From Ahaetulla prasina (Eukaryota; Chordata; Lepidosauria; Squamata; Colubridae), in contig NC_080540.1 in the NCBI RefSeq assembly GCF_028640845.1, forward strand, positions 93,260,061-93,324,060: 64,000 bases of DNA, given 5' to 3'. Shown in pieces: positions 56,075 to 64,000 of the stretch. The translations under genes and the position numbers were made by a program. The notes under the pieces were generated by a model that worked only from the letters and a program-made list of their open reading frames with translations, ran no database searches and had not been told where the DNA came from. Every line of letters starts with the position of its first letter. The stretch's first letter is position 1.

Positions 56075-59000
56075 GGCAAATCCTTAACAGTTTATTTTAT
56101 ATGTGTTCTTAAAACTAAGGAGGTTATCAGTTACATTTCATTTCTACTCAGCATACATGAAATGACTTTCTCCTTTATAATGTTCACATCTTTTGCCATG
56201 GTTTAGTGTAGGATATTATATTTCAGGGAAAACATTTCAAACACCTCTTCAACAAATTGTACACCACCATGTGTTGGCAACTTTGAATGCACAGCGGTTA
56301 CCACATACAAACAAAAACTGTATTACCATAAGACTGTGGGATCAACAGATGGATTACAGATTTTGAAGAAACAAGAAGATAAACAAACTCTGTTTTTGTA
56401 CAAGTCTATAATCAGACAAAATGTACTGTTAATATTACATTTAAACCCAACAAATCTCCCAATTTGGATTCCCCCCCCACAACTTTCGGATTAGGGCTGT
56501 TTTATTTATAAAAGTAATCAGTGGGAATTTTATTGTCGGATTTAAATAGAATTTCCTGTGAGTTGCAGAGGTGGGTGCTAGTGAAGTAGGAGAAATCACT
56601 GATTCAATATTCAGCAACAGGGGGACACCAAACAAACATGCACATACACATATGCAAACCCCCTCAAAAAAGCTTCTCCCATGTTACTGTTTGTGTTGAA
56701 AATGAAGCTAAATGTAAATTACTTTCCAGAGTGCGACAGACAGCATTTCATTGCAACTAAAGGGAAGATGATTTCTAGGAGCTTTATTAAGCAGAAACCT
56801 CACCTTTAATCAGTAGAATGAAAAGTAGGCATTATATTACAGCTTCCAACTGGCTTTCGACTTTTCTTTAATAGCTCTGCAGCCAAATCTAAAGACTGTA
56901 GCCAGTGCAATTCATATTGTACATTGCACTTAACATCACTTGTCTTTGGGAGCAAACCTCATTAATTTTACAGAACTTTAAGCAGGAGTCTGGGAAAAAC
57001 ATCCCACGGTTTGGTTTTCTAAAGTACCTTACAAGTGTGATATGTTATAGCACTTGGAGTGAGAAGGTGATATCAACATGTAACAGCTTTGCAAAGCTCC
57101 AAGGTTTGACCCAGTACCAGTTGCTGGATGTAGCCAGCAGCATAACTTTTACCATCAGCTGCTACTCGTTTCTGTTGCAGCTCTTCTGAACAAAATCAGT
57201 TTCATGGCTTCTTCTGTTTTTTTTTTTTTTGAAAGAGGGTTTGGGCTTGGTAAGAAAATCAGGTAACAGTTTATATTCCTTTGCTAGGGAGATCTGGACA
57301 AACCTCCAGTGTACATGAGTGGCTATAAGTAGAGGCCAAATGGCAATTAGGGCACAGCCCAATGGCTTCATTGTATGTCATATTAAATGTAACAACACAC
57401 ATCACAGTTTGGGTTGCTATAGATAAAGTGTTGCTTTTTTTTTTTTTAAAAAAGAAAGAAATCAAAGTTACTATATGAATTTCTTTATTGGGGCTCCGCA
57501 GTAGATGATAGATAGAAATTTGATTCCCGGGGAGTCAAATATCAAATAACTTTAGGAATCAAATATCAAAGCCAAACTGTGTATTAAGATATTAGAAATC
57601 TTTGTGGGGAAAAAATTCAGAAAACGTTGTGTCTGGGAAGCACCTTTTCCGCCGACCAATTAATTTGGATTGCTCTCTCTAGAAGGAGTTAAACAAGATG
57701 AAAACTGCAGTATTAAGCTCTCACGTTTGGTATTATTTTGAAAGATTCATTTTCAGGCCTTTTTTTTGTATAACTTTTGTTTAAAATAAACTTGGACTAC
57801 ATCGCACCAGAAATAAAAGGCATAAATAAGCCAAGTTCTAATAGAATAAGCAATGATCTATGGGTAGATGCCATTTTATAGTTATTTAGAAAAAGTATTA
57901 GAAATTTATACCAAAGAAGTAGCATCTTTAATATACACTTTTCTTTCTTTTTTTAATTTGCATTCGAATACAAATATTTTTGTATTTGTCTTTAGTGTTA
58001 AGACTGAGGATCAAAACAGACTAAAGTAGAGATGGCCCTTTTAAATTTTGCAAAATTTAAAAGACTTATGTAACAGTTGATTTTCTTGCATTTAATAAGA
58101 AAAAAAAAGATACTTGTTATAATGTCTGCAGTAGCACATTTATTTTCCCACAATGAATGGCAATTGAGCACAATAAGATGCTGCTATGGAGATAGAATAA
58201 TTCAGGACCGTTTATGGGATAATTCTATTCCACACTCTTCTGGTTCATGAGTATAAGTTTCTCTTGTGATGTTAACTAGGAGTGATATTAACCATGGAAA
58301 CAACTGCCTAAGGATGTTTTTCTTCTAAACTGGAGCAAATAAATACTAACAATTTTAAATAAAGGAAAGACAGCTTATTACTTTTGATGGTTAGTGCCTC
58401 TGACAGTTTCAGTGCTTCCCTATGAGGAATCATTAGACTAAATGGAAAAAAAAAGCATTTTCAGCAATCCAATGGTATGCTATTCCAGAAGCAGAGAGAA
58501 GCTTGCATAGCATTAGCACAAACTTGATTAAAACAAATTCGAGACTTGCAAGTCTGCAAAAAGTCTAACAAGAAGCAAAGAAATGGCTTTGCGAAGCATG
58601 ACTTCCTCCTATGCATTGAAAAGAAGGTTCCTCTTTGTTAGAAGTCGAAAAGTGAGCATTGTGTGTAAGCATGCAAATCAACAATTTATTTTTAAAGTCA
58701 ACATCATTTTCATTAACTTAAACTGAACTGAAATTGATTAATGGGCTGAAAGGTCAACTGAGATCTTGTTCTCTACACTCATAGTCAGTAGGGAGAACTT
58801 TAACCGAGTACTATTGGCATTCGGCTCTCCTTTTGCTAAACAACATCAGGCAAAGTGAGAAGGAGATAAAATGAAATAATTTGGCCAAGCCAGAATGCTA
58901 AAGCAATTTGATCTTTTCTAACAGGTTCTGCATAGCAAGACAAAAAGATCGCCTGCCTTAGCTGCTGAAAAGAAAGCAGAGTGGGTAGCTGACAGCAAAT

Positions 59001-59612
59001 GTCACAATGAAAAAGGACCCGCTGTATGAAAGCCTCAGAAGCTATAGCATGAAAGACGTTTAGTATGGACTATCTCCCACTCCACCCTTCCGTGGTCTCT
59101 GTTTCATTCAAAATGATATGCTGCGTGAATGGGTTAATTATGGAAAAAAATGAAAAACAAATGAGAACAATCAATGAGTATAGTTATGCTGAAGAGAAGA
59201 AGAATTTGAGAGTGAAAGCGGTCTTCCAAATTAATACAAAGCATACAAAATTAAATCAAGTGGCGAGAGAGTTGTCCTTACTAGCGGCATGATGGCTGCA
59301 GGAACCCAAATGCACATGTGTGTATAAAGTTACCCCCTTTGTACAAGGTACACCACATACAAAAGGTCTTCCCAGTTCACGTTAGTGACAGATTCAGCGA
59401 TGCATGCTGATCTCCAGTGTGCCTGTGGAGGTGAGGCTACCAGTAAAGTGAAAGGAAAGCCCAATTGGGAAGGAGATCAGTATGCATACTGGGAGGCCCG
59501 TACAGGTATTGACTAAACTTTGTGTGTGATGCCTGATGTTTCCATTATCTCTGCGGAGATACAAAATGATTTGTGACATTGTGCAAAACATGAGTCCTCA
59601 GAGTTATGGGAA
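56075..59612 (-). other. SPOCK1: Probable SPOCK1 3' UTR
   Basis: No further coding signal follows the stop codon on the minus strand. A 3.5 kb stretch without recognised transposons begins immediately and ends near a canonical AATAAA at 56091-56096 (minus strand). A hAT lies just beyond at 55861-55984. As I recall, SPOCK1 mRNAs in mammals also have UTRs of several kilobases. The exact 3' end is inferred, and earlier signals such as 57484-57489 could also be used. Confidence 0.45.
56091..56096 (-). promoter_or_regulatory. SPOCK1: Candidate SPOCK1 polyadenylation signal
   Basis: AATAAA on the minus strand in the context AAAATAAACTGTTAAGGA. It was chosen because it gives a UTR of about 3.5 kb and stops just short of the MITE. 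Not proven. Confidence 0.35.
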
Positions 59613-59794
59613 CTACCATATATACCCAATTTCATCATCCTTATCGTCATCTTCGTCTTCATCGTCCTCATTAGTTGCTCTTACATGTATCTTCTGTTTG
59701 TCCTTTTTTGCTGCTTCGTGTGCTTCTTCCAGGTCATCCAACAAGAGCACAGATCCACCACTACCAAAATCTCCTGAGGTTTCTTGCTCTTCTT
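59613..59794 (-). CDS. SPOCK1: SPOCK1 (testican-1), terminal coding exon
   Basis: Testican-1 is a secreted, calcium-binding heparan/chondroitin sulfate proteoglycan of the SPARC family, mainly of the extracellular matrix in brain and other tissues. This last exon completes a Glu codon split after its first base. It then reads EEQETSGDFGSGGSVLLLDD, LEEAHEAAKKDKQKIHVRAT, and the acidic tail NEDDEDEDDDKDDEIGYIW before a TAG stop at 59613-59615. The two Ser-Gly dipeptides in SGDFGSGG are where the family carries its glycosaminoglycan chains. The GYIW ending plus EEEQETSGDFGSGGS separates it from SPOCK3. The acceptor is CTTCTTCCCTTTTGCAG. The region after LLLDDLEE differs most from what I recall of mammals. 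Confidence 0.93.
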
Positions 59795-61185
59795 CTGCAA
59801 AAGGGAAGAAGTCACAGCTATAATTTAAGCCCAGTTTTCTGCCTTGGCATGTCAACTGTTTTCTCCATTAAGTTATACTCATTCTTCTTGTCAGTTTTAT
59901 TTTTAGACATTCCCCCCCCCCCAACAATGGACCATATAACAATGGGAACTCAAAAGTGCATACAGTCCTGGCAGAACCCGCCCCAAACCATGCGTTTTCA
60001 GGAGGAAGCAACAGCTGAAAACAGAACCTTACATTTCTAAATAGTTGGTTCAAATCCATTCCAGGTCAATGGTGACTGAAAGACATCACCATCTGATGAG
60101 TATTCGAAGGTATCTGAAATGAGTTGGTGGTCTCAGTACATTGCAAGCCTCAAAACACCTCCCCACAAGCATCATTAAACACTACTGTCAATCGTGATTT
60201 GGCATCTCAAGAAATATTATAATATACATGGAACAAGAAATATTCCAATTGTGATCCTATCTACCAAGTCAAATAAGAAGATAAAAGTCATTCGAAATAA
60301 TTATGTGGTTTGCTTGTCGCTTTGGTTGTTGGGCTTCATGGTGTATACAGATTTGGCTTTCAACGTGTATGTGCCTTGAGAGCTGAGTGGATGTTCCTTG
60401 CAAAGATCAATAATAGCAGACAAACCTTCCTGACAGTCAGCCTATCTAGTATTCCTGGCTGGTTGCACTTTTCTTAATTGAAAGTGTGCCTTAATAAAAC
60501 ATAAATAAATCCAGAAGTTTCTGCAACACAGAATGTTCCCATTGCAAATGTGCAGGATGCAAAGAATATATTTGCAGCTGGGAAAAATGGAAAAGGGCTC
60601 TTGAAGTCTAAACTCCTCCACTTTCCTTGTATGTAGTCATCTTACAATTAAATAAACTCCAACTCTGTGACTACTCATGCTTTGATTTTAAAGAAGAAAT
60701 TCCAGACTCAGACTTTCCATTTATACCATGGAATAATGCCTCTGGATAAAGAGTGCCTTACAAAAGTTTCAGGGTTGCATTTCTCAAAAGCTAAAATGTG
60801 CCCTTTTAATTTTCCTCACTTGAGTATGGAGTTGTAGAAACTGCACTTGGCCTGCTTTCTATCCATCCTCCAGGTGGTGCTTCTAGAGGAGTTTGTAGTG
60901 GCAATGTAGAAGACCATTATTATTTTGAGAGTTTAGTACCGTGTTACGATTTTTCTTCCATCTTTAGAAAAGTCTAGAAGTTTAGAGCTCATTGTGCACT
61001 AAACTGCTTGTTTTAAAACCTTGCATGCTGAAAAAAGGAAAAAGCAAGAGAATCCTCACACAGACTCTCCCTTTGCGTTCAAGAGTCATGTGCCAGCCAG
61101 CCAAGGTCAGGTCCTGCAGTCTCATGACCGCAGCAGAACTATGAAGACATGATGCCAGGTTTTGATAAAAACCATTTTGGTTATT

Positions 61186-61430
61186 GAGCCATGGTGGCGC
61201 AATGGTTAGAGTGCAGTACTGTAGGCTACTTCTGCCTGCAGTACTGCCTGCAATTTGGCAGTTCAAATCTTACCAGGCTCACGGTTGACTCAGCCTTCCA
61301 TCCTTCCGAGGTCAGTAAAATGAGGACCCAGATTGTTGGAGGCAAAAGGCTGACTCTGTAAACAGCTTAGAGGGGGCTGTAAAGCACTGTAAAGCAGTAT
61401 ACAAGTCTAAGTGCTATTGCTATTGTTGCT
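61186..61430 (+). mobile_element. MIR/CORE-like tRNA SINE in a SPOCK1 intron
   Basis: Head GAGCCATGGTGGCGCAATGG with A box GCGCAATGGTTAG and B box CAGTTCAAATC. The body is GTTGACTCAGCCTTCCATCC, AAAATGAGGACCCAGATTGT and GGGGGCTGTAAAGCACTGTA, ending AGTCTAAGTGCTATTGCTAT. A partial duplication of a TGCAGTACTG unit sits between the boxes. Confidence 0.87.
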
Positions 61431-61608
61431 TGTTGCTTGACTCTGCACAGAACCTAACACTGGGTAATGTGGAATCTGGTTGCCCTTGGGATATCTGCTA
61501 TACTTATTAAGAAGCTTCAGCAGTTTATGAGAGATTTGGGTATTATGTTGCTTGATAGGTATACTTTTTATATTACGCTCTTAAATCTGTCTGCTTGAGT
61601 TAATAATA

Positions 61609-61835
61609 CAGTAGAACCTCTGGTCATGAATGCTTCTGACCACAATGAACCAAATCAGGTTCCGACTGAATTTATTTCAATCCTTCACATTTATTTATTT
61701 TTTGCAGCCGGTTTCTCCTTCCATGCCATTTTTTTTGTACATGCCAATTTTCCAAAATTAGGTTCGGGTCACGACCAAATCGGTTTGCGACCAAAGTTAT
61801 GGAACGAATTATGGTCTTGACCAGAAGTTCTACTG
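61609..61835. mobile_element. Tc1/mariner-type MITE in a SPOCK1 intron, TA TSD
   Basis: CAGTAGAACCTCTGGTCATG at the left; the right end reversed is CAGTAGAACTTCTGGTCAAG. TA on both sides (61607-61608, 61836-61837). It is a different family from 51145. The interior keeps a TTCGGGTCACGACCAAATCG dyad. Confidence 0.88.
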
Positions 61836-62651
61836 TATAGCTTTAAATCCTTTCATTCCCTGGTGTGCGTATTCCCTCTGTATCGAAGAGAACCAATTGC
61901 CTAGGTACCTGCTCACTGTCTTGGCACTTGGCAAACAGAATTCCTTTTTGGTGTTGTTTGCATCTCATTTGACAGAGAACGATTGAGGCAGAGGAGTGAA
62001 GAGGACATGGCCAGCAATGGTGGGCAGTGGTTTCTGGATTCTGCTCAAGGTCCAGATAGTGGGACTTGCAGTTTGAGATGTCACATTTGCAAAATGCAGC
62101 TAAGGACATGTGTGGTTGCAGTGTTAGCAGCAACCATTTTTATTAAACTTCTGTGACAACGACGCTTGTGCAATGCTTCAGTTGCAATTCCAAAATGTTC
62201 TTTGAATAGGACACTCAAAGGAAAAGATGTGGTTCCTTCAAAGCATCTTTTCTGAATGATTTCTGAAGCCTTGCTTAATCCTAAAGCAACTCTGATAAAT
62301 TCCTTATTTATATGTGAATCCCCCCCCCCCGGTATGGAGTACATCATATTATTTTAAACCTCAAACAAAACATCCTACCCCCAATAATCACTCGATCGGA
62401 ATATTTTACGTAAGTATAAACCACTCTTGTCTTTTAAGCTGACAGGCAAAGCAGACTGGATACTTTTACCAATCTTACATTGTCTTTCATGCTTAGAAAG
62501 AGATGTTTTTTGTGTGAGCGCATCTGTTTAATAAATACGAAAACATGAAGATGGTTATCCTAATATATTTATTCTACGTCATGTTGTGCTTTCCTAGCCA
62601 GCATTACAGAGTTAATTCCTATCTTCTTGCAGAAAGTCTGATGTTACTCAC

Positions 62652-62789
62652 CACAGCTTACTGTCCCTTGCTTCCTAGAGCCAGCAATCTCATTTCCATA
62701 CTTATCCACACACCAGCACTGGCCAGTACTTCCATGACACTGAGTTGCTTTGTAATAGCCTTCTTCATTGCAGCGGGGGATGAAGGCAC
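62652..62789 (-). CDS. SPOCK1: SPOCK1 (testican-1), thyroglobulin type-1 domain exon
   Basis: The 138-nt exon starts after CCTCCAG and ends at a GTGAGT donor, phase 1 at both ends. Completing the split Gly, it reads GAFIPRCNEEGYYKATQCHG, then STGQCWCVDKYGNEIAGSRK and QGTVSC. The QC...CWCV signature and the final cysteine mark the second part of a thyroglobulin type-1 repeat, the domain in testicans linked to cysteine-protease inhibition. The exon joins 59613-59794 in frame, giving SCEEEQETSG across the junction. The preceding exons (SPARC-like EF-hand, Kazal, N-terminal) lie beyond 64000. None was found in 62790-64000. Confidence 0.95.
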
Positions 62790-62929
62790 CTGGAGGCAAG
62801 CAAAACAGAGACCAGGTCAGTCATAAGCCTGAGCCTGGCACTGATGTTCTAGATTTTCCTTTGGGATTCTACACAGCTAGATCAAAATCATCAGGACTCC
62901 TATTTATTCCCAAAGCAATACCTCTTAGG

Positions 62930-63299
62930 CAGTGGTGGGATTCAAATAATTTAACAACCGGTTCTCTGCCCTAATGACCAGCTGAGTAGGCGTGGCTCGG
63001 TGGTCATGTGACCGTGTGGGCGTGGCCAACTCAACATCACTCATGTTGATGGGCGCTTCGCCTTAGCTGTTACAATGTAATAAGAGTTAACCAGAGAGGC
63101 AGTTTGTGTAAGCGGGGCAATAAAGATTAGGCTAGAAACAATACCAGAATGTTTCCTTCCTGCCTTCCTTACAGGATTAGCCCTGTAAAGTGGAAAAAAA
63201 CAAAATAAGATTTCTTCCAACACCCGGTTCTCTGAACTGCTTAGAAAGTTAACAACCGGTTCTCCCAAATAGGTGCGAACTGGCTGAATCCCACCACTG
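62930..63299. mobile_element. hAT element in a SPOCK1 intron, perfect TSD
   Basis: CAGTGGTGGGATTCAAATAA, then AACAACCGGTTCTCTGCCCT, at the left. The right end reversed is CAGTGGTGGGATTCAGCCAG, then GAGAACCGGTTGTTAAC. Octamers CTCTTAGG at 62922-62929 and 63300-63307 are identical. It lies 141 bp upstream of the thyroglobulin exon in the sense of SPOCK1 transcription. The interior has no coding frame. Confidence 0.92.
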
Positions 63300-63309
63300 C
63301 TCTTAGGTA

Positions 63310-64000
63310 AATTAGATACTTTGATACAAGGCACATATTCAGTCTGAATGGAGGCCAAAGCTTACCTGGGATTATTTTAGTTTATGAAGGAGTAAAGTTT
63401 GCCCATCTTAAATACTCAGCCCAACTACTGGCAGTTCTCTCCCAATACTTGTCTAAATCAGTGCATTGGATACTGCAGGCGTGTATCTCACATTCGTTTT
63501 GCTGCATATACTTAAGCAAATATTATGTAATGGAATCTGTGCTAGTTACTCCAACATTAAACATTGCAATCACTAAAATGAACTTACATGCACACACACA
63601 CACACACACACACTCACACTGTGTATTCCATTTCATTAGTAAACACAGCACAAATCAATGCAGTCTTTCTCAACCATAGATGTATGCAGTGCATGCTACC
63701 TTGAAAAGAATCAGAAAATTATTAAGTCTTTAGAACTACTGCTGGAATTATTCACAAGAATGTTTAGGATGTACAAGTTTTGTCTTAATGGAAGGGTATA
63801 CCATATTAGACCCATCAAAGTAAATCATCCCAGAATGGCATGACATAGGGATGATCCTTCCTCCTTACAAAGTCCCACTTCGTTCTCCAGCCTCTCCACT
63901 GAAGGTTGGCCTCCCATGAATAGTTTATTTGCATTTGTGGTGCCTGGGAAAATCCTGGTTCTAGTATCGCTCCAGATGACTATTGGATCTCCATATAGTA
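63310..64000 (-). other. SPOCK1: SPOCK1 intron, partial, with (CA)n
   Basis: It contains a (CA)n microsatellite at about 63588-63614 and otherwise no recognised feature. The next exon upstream is outside the window. Confidence 0.55.

Larger units (their letters stand above)
59795..62651 (-). other. SPOCK1: SPOCK1 last intron
   Basis: A phase-1 intron of 2857 nt with a GTGAGT donor (62646-62651) and TTTTGCAG acceptor. It carries a SINE (61186-61430) and a mariner-type MITE (61609-61835). The remainder holds no recognised repeat. Confidence 0.9.

Noticed and set aside
59536..59823. Ser-rich plus-strand open frame
   Set aside because: Antisense of the SPOCK1 acidic-tail exon; its serine run is the complement of Asp/Glu codons.
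62790..64000. A further SPOCK1 exon
   Set aside because: No minus-strand frame with splice sites and similarity to the EF-hand or Kazal parts was found.

Overview
This is a vertebrate nuclear window. The repeat content points to a squamate reptile, most likely a snake: Sauria-type tRNA SINEs, BovB, Rex1 and CR1 LINEs, (ATTCT)n runs grown from LINE 3' ends, and many short non-autonomous hAT and Tc1/mariner elements. The species cannot be fixed from sequence alone.

The only intact protein-coding sequence I can support lies at the right end on the minus strand. Two exons, 62652-62789 and 59613-59794, join in phase with consensus splice sites. They encode the end of the thyroglobulin type-1 domain, a Ser-Gly glycosaminoglycan attachment region and the Asp/Glu-rich tail of testican-1 (SPOCK1). 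The rest of the gene lies beyond the right edge. A long 3' UTR probably fills roughly 56.1-59.6 kb, so everything to the left is intergenic sequence downstream of SPOCK1.

Layout. 0-5 kb: decayed L1-like and L2-like LINE pieces and a 1.36 kb hAT element with an internal array of hairpins. 5-10.8 kb: a BovB LINE, an L2-like LINE, a reversed Rex1 copy and three palindromic hAT MITEs. 10.8-20.6 kb: mostly unique AT-rich DNA with scattered SINEs, microsatellites and a LINE split by a hAT. 20.6-25.2 kb: a CR1-like 3' end, a full Sauria SINE, a mariner-type MITE, a Rex1 reverse transcriptase pseudogene with its (ATTCT)n tail, and a CR1 tail. 28.9-33.7 kb: an ancient RTE-like pseudogene and several hATs, one inside a mariner-type MITE. 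34.7-38.9 kb: relics of a C2H2 zinc-finger gene broken up by a CR1 and an LTR. 41.5-51.5 kb: solo LTRs, LINE ends, and nested transposons, including a hAT inside a hAT and a second hairpin-array hAT inside a CR1-like LINE. 51.5-64 kb: SPOCK1 and its 3' flank, with few repeats.

No cellular gene system other than SPOCK1 is visible. The most unusual content is the group of hAT elements that share ACCGGTT-rich ends but have very different interiors, two of them built from serial hairpins. Many have target-site duplications that can be read directly, so the order of nested insertions can be worked out.
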